Origin: CBDBJK01 sp965206395
GTDB taxonomy: Bacteria > Chloroflexota > Dehalococcoidia > Lucifugimonadales > CATOSD01
Reading direction: 5' to 3'
Assembly (NCBI GenBank): GCA_965206395.1
Contig: CBDBJK010000038.1
Span: forward strand, 558,001-622,000
DNA: 64,000 nucleotides
The notes below the pieces were generated by a model, which saw only the letters and a list, made by a program, of their open reading frames with translations, searched no databases and was not told the DNA's origin. The translations under genes and the position numbers were made by a program. Shown here in pieces: positions 28,089 through 37,309 of this stretch; position 1 is the first letter of the stretch; every line of letters begins with the position of its first letter.

Positions 28089-28530
28089 GTGCTCAACTCC
28101 TTTTCTCTATCCATGAAGCGTTGTTACCGGGAGTAGTCGCCGGGCAAATCCAGATTAGCAACTCAGATTGAGTAGCACCGATGATGGCAATCAAGAGACC
28201 TGCGGCGAGGCTGAATCATGACCCATGTGGGGCTGACCAGGGTCAATGAAATAACTATGGCGGTTTTGCACTACGTTCATACGGTGAGTGCTATATCGCA
28301 CGTTATACCCTCAAGTCTAGCGAACGCGCGAGGATCGTAGGTGAGGGGAAAGTGTGAGATTCGATTGTTTTTTGTTTGATTGCCAGGGCTGCATCAAGCG
28401 TTTGATTATCGGCAATCGGCGATTGTGTAAGTACAATCCTGCCTCCGGTATAGATGAATATGGATTGCTGAGGCAAAATTCCTAACTCAATGTTATGATT
28501 AACAGGAAGGTTAGTTAATTTTAAAAGGTT
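28089..28530. other. Intergenic region between divergent ftsZ and typA
   Basis: The 440 bp should contain the promoters of both divergent genes. The part next to typA is AT-rich (around 28480-28530, with TTATGATTAACAGG) and may hold its promoter, but I cannot assign -35 and -10 elements with confidence. Confidence 0.4.
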
Positions 28531-28579
28531 CTGCGCAATAGTCTGCTCTTACAGAGCAGACTTGTTGTTCGTTGCGCAG
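28531..28579 (+). promoter_or_regulatory. Nested stem-loop in the typA leader
   Basis: The outer stem CTGCGCAA (28531-28538) pairs with TTGCGCAG (28572-28579). It encloses an inner perfect 10-bp stem, AGTCTGCTCT (28540-28549) with AGAGCAGACT (28553-28562), with a 3-base loop followed by a T-rich stretch. The structure ends 31 bases before the typA start. It could be an attenuator or a protein- or temperature-sensing leader; no known riboswitch family is recognised. Confidence 0.55.
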
Positions 28580-28610
28580 GCCTCACAAGTGGATACGGAT
28601 TCGGAGAAAT

Positions 28611-30443
28611 ATGGAAGACTACGCCAACAATGGCATTCGCAATCTCGCAATCATAGCTCACGTCGACCACGGCAAAACCACGCTAGTAGACGCCCTTCTA
28701 AAGCAGGGGCAGGTCTTTCGCGCCAACCAGAAGGTTGGAACCCTTATCATGGATAGCAATCCGTTGGAACGCGAGAGAGGCATTACGATTCTCTCAAAAA
28801 ATACCGCAGTGACCTACAAGGGAGTGAAGATTAACATCATTGACACTCCCGGCCACGCAGATTTCAGTGGTGAGGTTGAGCGGATCATGAATATGGCTGA
28901 CGGCTGTTTGCTGCTTGTGGACGCTGTTGACGGACCAATGCCCCAGACTCGCTACGTGCTGCAACAAGCCTTGCATCAGAACGTCAAGCCTATGGTCGTC
29001 GTCAACAAAATCGACCGACCGGAGGCTAGGGTTTCCGAGGTAATCGAACTGATACAGGACTTGTTTCTGGAGCTTGCAACCAAGTCAGAGCAACTCGATT
29101 TTCCAATCCTATTCGCGTCAGCGCGTGAGGCTTACGCCGTGACAAACCTCGATGACCCGCGAGAGGACATGAAGCCGCTGTTTGACGCCATACTGGAAGT
29201 TATCCCGCCTCCTACTGGCGACCCGGAGGCGCCGTTTCAGATGCTTGTTGCCGCCCTGGACTATGACAACTACCTTGGGCAGGTGGCGATAGGCCGCGTG
29301 TTTCGTGGGAGCGTCCACTTGAGGGACACGATAGCCCTGATGGGCAGAGACGATCAAAGCCGGTCGTTTAGCTTGGAAAGGGTGTTTGTGTTTCACGGGC
29401 TAGAGCGTTTGGCGGTCTCGGAAGCCAAAGCCGGCGACATAATTGCTGTAACTGGCATCGAGGGTGCTTCAATTGGAGATACCATAGCTGCAGTTGATCA
29501 TCCTGAAGCACTGCCGTCCATCGAGATAGACGCGCCAACCGTCAAGATGACGTTTGGTGTGAACACATCTCCGTTCCTGGGTCGGGAAGGTACCAACTGT
29601 ACGTCACGGGCGTTGCACGAAAGGCTGCTCAGGGAGCTTCGAACGAACGTAAGCCTGCGCGTGGAATCAACATCGAGTCCAGACGAATTCCTCGTCTCAG
29701 GGCGAGGGGAGTTGCATCTTTCCATACTTGTGGAGACGCTGAGGCGTGAGCAGTTCGAATTTCAGGTCTCCAGACCAGAGCCAGTGACCAGGGAGATTGA
29801 CGGACGCATTCACGAGCCATATGAGCATCTAATTCTGGATACTCGTGAAGAGTTTATAGGGTCGTTGACCGAAAACCTGTCCGGTCGTCTAGCCGAACTC
29901 ACGAATATGCAGAACGATGGCACTGGCAACGTACGTCTTGAGTACAGGATACCCACTCGCGGGCTGATTGGCTTTCGTGCCTTTTTCCTGCGCTCGACTC
30001 GGGGCAACGGAGTTATGAACAGCATATTCACCGGGTATGAGCCAATGGTAGGAGAATTGAAACCAACCACGACAGGCGTATTGGTGGCGTCGGAAACGGG
30101 CGTGGCGGTCACCTATGGCCTGCTTAACGCTCAGAACAGAGGCATCACATTTATCGAACCCGGAACACGCCTGTACGAAGGCATGATTGTCGGTATGCAT
30201 TCCAGAGAGGAAGACATCGTAGTCAACGTTTGCAAAGAGAAGAAACTAACAAACATGCGGTCGGCGACGGCGGATATTATCAAGCGCCTAACTCCTTCAG
30301 CCAAGATGAGCCTTGAGGAAGCACTGGACTTCATCTCCACCGACGAGCTTGTCGAGGTCACACCTCAGAACTACCGGCTTCGGAAGAAATACCTGTCCGG
30401 CAGCGATAGGCACCGTAAGCGCCGCACTGGAGCCAAGAGCTAA
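28611..30443 (+). CDS. typA: Ribosome-associated GTPase TypA/BipA
   Basis: This translational GTPase of 610 residues related to EF-G and LepA acts in 50S assembly under stress or cold. The G motifs are all clear: AHVDHGKTTLVD, RGITI, DTPGHADF and NKIDRPEA. The EF-G-like domain with GRGELHLSILVETLRRE and the TypA-specific C-terminal region with GVMNSIFTGYEPM follow. The ATG at 28611 follows GGAGAA. A structured leader precedes it and a strong hairpin follows. Confidence 0.95.
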   Translation: MEDYANNGIRNLAIIAHVDHGKTTLVDALLKQGQVFRANQKVGTLIMDSNPLERERGITILSKNTAVTYKGVKINIIDTPGHADFSGEVERIMNMADGCLLLVDAVDGPMPQTRYVLQQALHQNVKPMVVVNKIDRPEARVSEVIELIQDLFLELATKSEQLDFPILFASAREAYAVTNLDDPREDMKPLFDAILEVIPPPTGDPEAPFQMLVAALDYDNYLGQVAIGRVFRGSVHLRDTIALMGRDDQSRSFSLERVFVFHGLERLAVSEAKAGDIIAVTGIEGASIGDTIAAVDHPEALPSIEIDAPTVKMTFGVNTSPFLGREGTNCTSRALHERLLRELRTNVSLRVESTSSPDEFLVSGRGELHLSILVETLRREQFEFQVSRPEPVTREIDGRIHEPYEHLILDTREEFIGSLTENLSGRLAELTNMQNDGTGNVRLEYRIPTRGLIGFRAFFLRSTRGNGVMNSIFTGYEPMVGELKPTTTGVLVASETGVAVTYGLLNAQNRGITFIEPGTRLYEGMIVGMHSREEDIVVNVCKEKKLTNMRSATADIIKRLTPSAKMSLEEALDFISTDELVEVTPQNYRLRKKYLSGSDRHRKRRTGAKS

Positions 30444-30470
30444 CAGCTCGAATGCTAATCTGGATTTTGT

Positions 30471-30499
30471 CCGCCCTCTCCGTCGGACGGAGAGGGCGG
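30471..30499 (+). terminator. Very stable hairpin after typA
   Basis: A perfect 13-bp stem (CCGCCCTCTCCGT with ACGGAGAGGGCGG) and a 3-base loop, 28 bp after the typA stop. No T-run follows on either side, so it may act as an RNA-stability or Rho-assisted end. Confidence 0.6.
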
Positions 30500-30541
30500 C
30501 GTGGCTAAAGGAGCTTTTTCATATGCGACGCTGCGACGACT

Positions 30542-30649
30542 GATGTTCATAGGAATCGCCGTACCCCTGGCCTTCGTAGCCATCTACACCTACTGGCTGC
30601 TCGCCCGGCCTGCCGCCCTGCGGCTTTGGCGAGCTGGATGCGCTGGCTG
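30542..30649 (+). CDS. Possible 35-residue membrane peptide
   Basis: A short frame starts in a TGATG overlap with a seven-codon mini-ORF (ATGCGACGC...) that has its own AAAGGAG site. It codes one hydrophobic helix (GIAVPLAFVAIYTYWLL) and a basic end. The frame composition is protein-like, but nothing else supports expression. It could equally be a remnant. Confidence 0.25.
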
Positions 30650-30728
30650 ACCGGCTCCGCAGGGGATTTTAGAGGAATGATATACCTGGCATAGCGCTTT
30701 GTTAAAGTCTGCTCTGTACAATGACACC

Positions 30729-31652
30729 TCAAGACTTTTGCAGAGCAGCAGCCTTTTCCGCATCACGCGCAGCGCAGCGTTCCCAGAGTTCTAGCGTTAC
30801 CCTCGCCCGTTCATCTACTGGAACGTCGATCATCATGGTTGTGCCGGGATAGGGGATTGCTGCGGTTCCGCGTGCGATACCTTCCGCGAACAGACGCCGC
30901 GTCTCTCTGTAGAAGTCCAATCGCTCCTCTGTGGGAGTTTGGGCGTGGTTGACAGGCTCGACCCACGAGGGATAAGGGCAAATCGTTCCTGCGAAGCCCG
31001 TGTTCTTTCCCTTGAGAGCGAGGCGATAGATTTCTTCCTCATCGTCGGACTGCGGCAGCACACCATAAGGGTGGCTCATTCCTACCGGCTGTACTTTGGC
31101 AGCCCGACCCTCGACGATAATGCGTCCCTTTGCGTAAACGAAAGGATCGAAATCCGAGGTCGGGATGATACCCATGTTGCGGCACAGGTTGCTCTCGTCC
31201 AGACCTACAGAAGATACGCGGGAACTGGCTTTGACGATTTCCTGAACGTTCCAGACTCCCTTGCCGGAGTCCAGCAAGACTATTATCTGCAAGGTGCTGC
31301 TGGCTATGCCTCGGCGTCTTTCCATTTCCTCAAGTAGAGAGTCCGCCTCCTCGATGTCCGCGCGTGACTCTGCGCTGTTAAAAACGATGCCCGTCAGCCC
31401 GGGCCACACCGAAGCCTCGATGTCGGCGTACGCTAGCGTCTTGTTAATGCGGACAAACACTTCAGCGCCGCCCCTGGAAGCGATTGGAATGGATTCCTTG
31501 ACGAGGCTTCGAGCGTCTGCTTTGGCCTCTTCCGTCGCAAGATCGGCGAGGTCTAAAATTACAGCATCAGCATTATGAGTCCAGGAGGCTTCTACGTTCT
31601 CTCGATGGAGGACTGACACAATGAGATGGGAGCGTCGCACGAAAGGCTCCAT
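30729..31652 (-). CDS. HpcH/HpaI/CitE family CoA-ester lyase or aldolase
   Basis: This 307-residue TIM-barrel protein resembles citrate lyase beta chain and malyl-CoA-type lyases. RRSHLIVSVLHRENVEAS forms the first strand. DAVILDLADLATEEAKADAR carries the family acidic residues, VFVRIN the conserved Arg-Ile-Asn, and LLDSGKGVWNVQEIV the next part. It probably cleaves or makes a C-C bond in a CoA thioester, with Mg2+. The start at 31652 follows GGGGAAG and matches the family start; a longer upstream frame has no support. It is divergent from the enolase-superfamily gene. Confidence 0.85.
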   Translation of the reverse strand: MEPFVRRSHLIVSVLHRENVEASWTHNADAVILDLADLATEEAKADARSLVKESIPIASRGGAEVFVRINKTLAYADIEASVWPGLTGIVFNSAESRADIEEADSLLEEMERRRGIASSTLQIIVLLDSGKGVWNVQEIVKASSRVSSVGLDESNLCRNMGIIPTSDFDPFVYAKGRIIVEGRAAKVQPVGMSHPYGVLPQSDDEEEIYRLALKGKNTGFAGTICPYPSWVEPVNHAQTPTEERLDFYRETRRLFAEGIARGTAAIPYPGTTMMIDVPVDERARVTLELWERCAARDAEKAAALQKS

Positions 31653-31944
31653 TTGGCTTCCCCTTTCAGATCTTTGTACGGAAGCAGGGTAACACCTGAC
31701 GCTCGGCAGGGTCAACGAAGCACTTGCCATATGGAGGAATCGGCGTGTGTGTTGCCATGGGAATAAGAATATAGCCCGACTTCGTAGCATTATCTTCATA
31801 CCGCTAAATTGGTGTAGAATGGCAACCCTCGTGAGGGAATCTAATTGACCCAGCATAACGCCACGTCTATACTTCGAAATGCCCCCCACGACGGAATGAA
31901 GAATTCTGCGCGGCTGCCATCCTATCTATCAGGAGTTTTATGAA

Positions 31945-33051
31945 ATGAAAATTACCGACGTTACAACGACGGTGCTTTTCTACCCTCACACCAGTGCTAT
32001 TCAGGACGCGACGATACTCCCGCCTGGCCCCAACGCAGGCGGGCGCGGTCAGCTTTTCGTCCACATTTACACCGACGAAGGTTTTGAAGGACTGGGCATC
32101 GGCCAGGGTTCTCCGGGCGTTCGTCAGGTGATTGAGGCCGACCTCAAAGGGCTGCTAATCGGTCAAGACCCGTTCAACATCGAGAAGCTCTGGAACGATA
32201 TGTTCTGGCGAGTGCGAGGCTACGGACGCAAAGGCGTCGCGTTCTGCGCGCTGTCGGCTGTGGACATAGGTTTGTGGGACTTGAAGGCGAAAGCCTTGGG
32301 ATTGCCTCTCTACAAGTTGCTTGGCCCGTTTACCGACTCAGTGCCTATATATGGAAGTGGCGGCTGGACGAATCACACACAGGAAGAACTGATCGCTGAG
32401 ATGGCAGGGTATGTCGAGCAGGGCATCAAGCGCGTCAAGATGAAGGTTGGCAAGGACTTCGGCAAGTCCGAACGCGAAGACCTTCAAAGGCTCGCCGCCG
32501 TGCGCAAGGCTCTGGGCGACGACGTGGCGATATATGTAGACGCCAACAATGGCTACTACTCCAAGCAGGCCATATACATGGCGAAGGAGTTCGAGCAGTT
32601 CCAGGTCGGCTGGTTCGAGGAACCCGTCCTTGCCGACGACATAGGCGGCCTCGCCGAAATCAAGCACGCGACCAGCATCCCTATTGCCACAGGCGAGCAC
32701 GAGTACACCAAGCACGGCTTCCGAGAGCTAATCGCCGCCGGAGGCGCGGACATCGTGCAGCCTGACGTTGGTCGGGTAGGGGGCGTCACCGAGTGGATGA
32801 AGGTCGCGCACATGGCCCACGCCTTCAATTTGCCTGTCGCTCCTCACGCCGTGCAGCTTGTGCATCTTCACGTGGCATGTGCGACGCCCAACCTCAAGGT
32901 CGTCGAGTACATGAACATCGGGTTGGAAGGCGACAGGGTGTGGTATACGGAGTTCCCGCAGCAGAGTGACGGCATGTGGTCGCCATTTCCCGACAAGCCC
33001 GGTCTCGGCCTAGAGCTAGACCCTTATGCTGTCGAGAAGTGGGCTGTATGA
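31945..33051 (+). CDS. Enolase-superfamily (mandelate racemase-type) acid-sugar dehydratase
   Basis: In this 368-residue enzyme all catalytic positions are visible. The KxK acid/base pair is RVKMKVG (Lys165, Lys167). The Mg2+ ligands are Asp199 in VDANNG, Glu225 in FEEPV and Glu251 in ATGEHEYT. The Asp274-His301 dyad lies in QPDVGRVGG and APHAV. This is the mandelate racemase/sugar-acid dehydratase arrangement, which abstracts a proton alpha to a carboxylate. The substrate cannot be named. AGGAGTTTT precedes the ATG. Several such paralogues are typical of SAR202 genomes. Confidence 0.9.
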   Translation: MKITDVTTTVLFYPHTSAIQDATILPPGPNAGGRGQLFVHIYTDEGFEGLGIGQGSPGVRQVIEADLKGLLIGQDPFNIEKLWNDMFWRVRGYGRKGVAFCALSAVDIGLWDLKAKALGLPLYKLLGPFTDSVPIYGSGGWTNHTQEELIAEMAGYVEQGIKRVKMKVGKDFGKSEREDLQRLAAVRKALGDDVAIYVDANNGYYSKQAIYMAKEFEQFQVGWFEEPVLADDIGGLAEIKHATSIPIATGEHEYTKHGFRELIAAGGADIVQPDVGRVGGVTEWMKVAHMAHAFNLPVAPHAVQLVHLHVACATPNLKVVEYMNIGLEGDRVWYTEFPQQSDGMWSPFPDKPGLGLELDPYAVEKWAV

Positions 33052-33064
33052 CTGCTCCCAAAAG

Positions 33065-34641
33065 TCATGCCGCCGCTGACGTAGGCTCGACGGGGAACTG
33101 GGAGCGCCAGGCGCTGAACCCTCCTTCGAGCGCCATCGCATCAAAGCCCAAGCCACGAAGTTGCTGCGCCGCACGGACGCTCGTAGCCTCGTTCGGTCAG
33201 GTGCAGTAGGCGACGATAAGCCTGTCCCTAGGCTGATCTTTTGCCCACTCGAGAATACGGTCAGGCAATGCACGCACGCCGCCGGGAATCTGCGCACCGT
33301 CGTGCTCGTAGCTGGAACGAGTGCGCACATCCAGAATAATTGGCGGCTCTGACTCGGTAAGGAGGCCGTCAAGCTCCTCGACAGAGATGCGCCGAATCTG
33401 GTTATTATCGTGTTCGAACAGCCCTGCGACTGTGCTCTCCCGCTCCTCGGCCAGGGTTTCTCGTGCAGCCCTCCGACCGTACCACGCGCCGAACGGAGTC
33501 GCCGTCGCGCCGTGTATCGTCACAGACGCAATTACAACGACGCCGACGGTTGCCAACAGAAGCTCCGAACCGGGGATTCCGGCTTGCACAGCAAGCAACG
33601 CTAGCAGGAGTGAGTTAAGTCCGCGAGGGCCGAACCAGCTAACGAAGAGGTGTGCCTCCCAACTCATATGTGCCCTTGCGAGAACGAGGCCAAGCACAGA
33701 CGGGCGAATAATGAATATCACTAGCGCCGCCAGAATCAGCGCAGGGCCGAGCGACACGGTATTGAGGATGCCTGAGAGGACGACTCCAAAGAGGACGAAC
33801 GCCAGAAGCATCGCCATCTCCGCTGTCACCTCGCCATAATCAAGGAAGCAGTCGCAAAGGGTCTGGTTCAGCAATACGACGGCAAGGCCAGCGGCGAACG
33901 CTCCAAGGAAGCCGTCTCCACCGGATGCGGTTGCAGCTGCATAAGCCGCAAGCACCAGACCAATGCCATACAACGCCTGATGCTCAAGACGAATGCCCAT
34001 GCCAGCGTCCACCCTGGACATGAGCCATGCTCCCGCGCCGCCTATTGCGAAACCGATTGCCGGGCCAAGCAACAAGAGCTTTGACATAAACACAGCCCAG
34101 TCACCCGCTCCGCCGACCTGCGCGCCAGCGACCGCGATCAGCACGAGGATAACCGGGAGAACTACCATGTCGTTCATGCCAGCTTCGATTTTCAATATCT
34201 GGCGCACGGAGCGCGGAATGCGTTGATCGCGCACGATTTCTCGAAGCACGACCGGGTCCGTCGCGCGCCTCCGATGAACGCCATAATCCATCCGAATCCA
34301 AGCAAGAGCGCAAGGGGAATTGCGCCCAGGGCGATTATCAGCACGGTGCCAGGCCCCAAGATGAGCAGCGGAACGAGCCAGCGTTTGCCAAGCTCTTCTA
34401 TCTGCAATTTCACGGCGTCGAGAAAGAGCACGAGGGCTAGAGTAAGAGTGGCTACGATTTCAAGGAGGCTGCTGTGCGGCCCCATCTCGATGATGCCGAA
34501 TCCGTATTTGCCCAGCAGGAATCCAAGCCCAAGGAACATAAGCGGGAACGACAGAGGCGACCTCTCGACAACGCCCGATGCGAGAGCCGTAACGGTGAGG
34601 ACAACGGCGATTATGCCAAATGCGAGCAAAAAGTCAGGCAA
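33065..34641 (-). pseudogene. Na+/H+ antiporter (CPA1-type) fused to rhodanese, two lesions
   Basis: The N-terminal frame starts at a TTG at 34641 behind GCGGAGGAATTC and codes membrane helices up to GFGWIMAFIGGA. A short deletion near 34272 shifts frame, and the second frame resumes with TDPVVLREIVRDQR, the conserved cation-site segment. After about ten more helices comes a cytoplasmic rhodanese domain (IILDVRTRSSYEHDGAQIPG). At its active-site loop VAYCT an in-frame TGA (33197-33199) replaces the second Cys of the usual CxCPNEATS motif. Reading on gives PNEATSVRAAQQLRGLGF to a stop at 33065. It may be decaying, misread, or recode TGA. It converges on the enolase-family gene with 13 bp between. 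Confidence 0.8.
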
Positions 34642-34710
34642 GAATTCCTCCGCTTTTTTAAAGTGCCTGGCAAAACCTATCAATTGACTAACTCGCACCC
34701 CCGTCCTAAC

Positions 34711-34780
34711 CTTCCCCTCCTTCCGCGGAGGGACAAGGGAAGGGATATATCTCCTCCCCCGTTCTTCCGAACGGGGGAGG
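34711..34780. repeat. Palindromic intergenic repeat
   Basis: Two adjacent inverted repeats lie between gamma-glutamyltransferase and the antiporter. The first is an imperfect one around CCTCCTTCCGCGGAGGG. The second is a perfect 12-bp stem CCTCCCCCGTTC (34753-34764) with GAACGGGGGAGG (34769-34780) and a TTCC loop. The CTTCCGCGGA core recurs in a 16-bp palindrome at 60349-60364, so this may be a dispersed extragenic palindrome. Confidence 0.6.
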
Positions 34781-34842
34781 ATTAAGGAGGGGGCCGTCTG
34801 CGTCACTTTTGAAGTTTTGTTAGGCGCTCTTCAATTTGAAGA

Positions 34843-36645
34843 CTACCACCCGATAGCATGGCAAGCTCTCCTTGGGTCGCTTCCAGCGCTGAGGACGCCG
34901 GTAGCAGGGTCGCGGCGGGCTACCGTCGCGCCCAGACCGCATACTGCGCTCACCGTAGGCTTGTGTCCCAATGCCTTCAGCGAATCGACTGTATCCGCCG
35001 GAATTCCAGGCTCTACGGATAGCTGGCCAGGATAATGAGTATGCGGGAAGAAGGAGTTAACGGCACTGTCTGTAGCGAATCGAGGGGCTTCGATGGCCTC
35101 TTGCGGATTCATGCCGAATACAAGCGTATTCAGAATGAGCTGAAGGTTGCCTTGTGCCTGATGGTCGCCTCCAGGACAGCCGATGGTCATTACGGGCCTG
35201 CCGTCTCTGGCAATTATGTAGTTGATTAGAGTCGTCCGGGGGCGCTTGTTAGGATTCAGCACGTTTGGATGGCCTTCCTCGAAGTTCAGCATCTCCATGC
35301 GAGTGCTCAAAGCGCAGCCCAACTCTGGGAAGAACGCAGATTTGGCAAAAGCACCACCGCTCGGCGTAGCGCACACCATATTGCCGTCGCGGTCCAGCAC
35401 CGATACGTGGGTAGTGCCACTGTCGTCGGCGGAACCGTCTCCGGCTGAGCCAACGGGCGCTGCTGCCAGTGTTTGCGGCATGGTAGCTTTCGAGTATTTC
35501 CAAGGGTCGCCTGCAGGCGGCAGGTCAGGAGTGGCCTTGCTGGGGTCTATCAAGCGCGCTCGCTCGGCAGCGTACTCCTTGGACAGCAAGCCGTCTATGG
35601 GTATCGTCGAGAAGTTCGGGTCGCCGTAATACGCCTCTCTGTCAGCCAACGCCAGCTTCATCGCCTCGGCGACGGTGTGTATGTACGCGGGCGAGTTGTG
35701 GCCCATATCCTTGAGATTGAAATGCTCCAGTATGTTCAGGGTCTGCATTAGTGCCGGGCCTTGAGTCCACACTGACTGACCGTGGATTTCGTGTCCCATG
35801 AAGCTAGTCTTTAGTGGCTCCTCGAACTCGGCGTGAAAGCCAGCAAGGTCTTCTAGGCTGAGAATGCCGCCAACGCGCTGGGCGCATTCGACGATGGTCT
35901 GCGCGATATCGCCCTTGTAGAAGGCGTCACGTGCGGCGCGGATTCCTTCCCGTCGGTGTCCCGGCCCCGCGTTCTCCGCAGCGACCATCCTCTTGAATAC
36001 GTCCGCAAGACCTGGTTGTACGAGCATCGAGCCTGGTCGCGGTAGGTTGCCGTTATCGTAAAAAATATCCCTTCCACCGGGCGGATAGAGGTCGAACTGG
36101 TCCCTGGTGGACTGGTTTTTCATTCGTTCAAGCATATACTCGTAATTGGGTATGCCGTATTCGGCGTAGTGAATCGACGGTGCAAGCACCTCGCCGAGAG
36201 TCCGCGTGCCGTAGCGTTCCAGCAGCGCGAGGAATGCGTCAACGACGCCCGGAACTGTGAAAGACAGGTGTGCCTGAGACCCGGGGCCTGTGGGAATTTC
36301 TTCGAGGCCCTGAGACTTGTAGAAATCGACGGTGGCTTTGCCGGGCGCGGTTCCCTGTCCGCTCAGCGACAGCAGATCACCGCTTTCGGCGTGGTACAGC
36401 ATGAAAACGCCCTCTGCCGCCAGAGAGTACGAAGCGATAGGCTCGACGACCGCGGCAGCGAATCCCGCGGCGACGAGTGCGTCAAATGCATTGCCTCCGC
36501 CAAGGAGCATCCGCATCCCCGCCATCGAGGTCAGGTAGTGACCGCTGGATATGACGCCCTGCGTGGCGTACACCACAGGTCGACCTGTCGGAGGTCGGTT
36601 CGGATCTCCCTGTTCAAGCGTATACTCCCTTTGAGAAGTGGTCAT
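34843..36645 (-). CDS. ggt: Gamma-glutamyltransferase family protein
   Basis: This N-terminal-nucleophile hydrolase of 600 residues is made as one chain and self-cleaves. GGGNAFDALVAAGFAAAVVEP opens the large subunit. The cleavage/nucleophile Thr lies in DSGTTHVSVLDRDGNMV near residue 400, and GCPGGDHQAQGNLQLILN contains the conserved small-subunit loop. It transfers or hydrolyses gamma-glutamyl groups, although members of this branch may act on other amides. There is no obvious signal peptide, so it may be cytoplasmic. AAAGGAG precedes the ATG. Confidence 0.88.
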   Translation of the reverse strand: MTTSQREYTLEQGDPNRPPTGRPVVYATQGVISSGHYLTSMAGMRMLLGGGNAFDALVAAGFAAAVVEPIASYSLAAEGVFMLYHAESGDLLSLSGQGTAPGKATVDFYKSQGLEEIPTGPGSQAHLSFTVPGVVDAFLALLERYGTRTLGEVLAPSIHYAEYGIPNYEYMLERMKNQSTRDQFDLYPPGGRDIFYDNGNLPRPGSMLVQPGLADVFKRMVAAENAGPGHRREGIRAARDAFYKGDIAQTIVECAQRVGGILSLEDLAGFHAEFEEPLKTSFMGHEIHGQSVWTQGPALMQTLNILEHFNLKDMGHNSPAYIHTVAEAMKLALADREAYYGDPNFSTIPIDGLLSKEYAAERARLIDPSKATPDLPPAGDPWKYSKATMPQTLAAAPVGSAGDGSADDSGTTHVSVLDRDGNMVCATPSGGAFAKSAFFPELGCALSTRMEMLNFEEGHPNVLNPNKRPRTTLINYIIARDGRPVMTIGCPGGDHQAQGNLQLILNTLVFGMNPQEAIEAPRFATDSAVNSFFPHTHYPGQLSVEPGIPADTVDSLKALGHKPTVSAVCGLGATVARRDPATGVLSAGSDPRRACHAIGW

Positions 36646-36846
36646 TTGTGAGTCTCCTTTGCGTTATTGCGTTAGTCTACGCCCACAACGAGGGCATTCA
36701 GCGATGGGCGAGCGCGCCTTTAGTCAGGTCGATTGCGACTACTATAAACGCTGTGCGGCTGTATGGCAACGTCACGCCGCTCGTATACAAAAGGAGGTAG
36801 TGAGCATTCCAATCAGCTAGAGGAAAGTTGCACGTCGGCGTGCGTC

Positions 36847-37309
36847 CTAGTTGTTGGGCGGCGTGGTGGTCGGCGTTGGGAATAGCTCTTGCAACGCTTC
36901 TATGGATGGCGTACTCGAAGAAGGAGTCCCGGTGTTCACTGTGTCGTAGGTGAAACACGGCGCTCCCTCAGCCGTAGTCAGCGCAGTCAACAGCCAGATT
37001 TTTCCTAGAGGCGGAAGCGGCATGCTAGCGTAGAAAGGGATTTGTGGAACAACGGCTGAGGCAGGAGCCGACCGGAGTGGAATTAACTGTCCGGATGCCA
37101 TTAACCAGATGCTCCAGATAGCTGGCTCAGCAGTACCCAATTCAAATTGCATCGTGAGAGCGCCATTCTTATATCTGAGATCGATGTCAAGGGCGCAGCC
37201 AGATACGGTTGTCGTGACATAGATCGGTGTCTTTGTAATTGAGGTCAGGTCTCCCAGGATTGGCCCATAGGGATCATCGTCATCAAGCTGGAACACGTCC
37301 AGGAGAAGT
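36847..37309 (-). pseudogene. Secreted paralogue 1, C-terminal part (split by IS5)
   Basis: This is the C-terminal half of a secreted protein whose N-terminal half is at 38511-38989. Joining across the CTAG duplication restores one frame (GRTRLLLDVFQLDDDDPYG) of about 320 residues. The last 110 residues form a domain shared with the proteins at 39141 and 40641: GALTMQFELGTAEPAIW, LGKIWLLTALTTAEGAPCF and VNTGTPSSSTPS. No known family is recognised. Confidence 0.75.
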
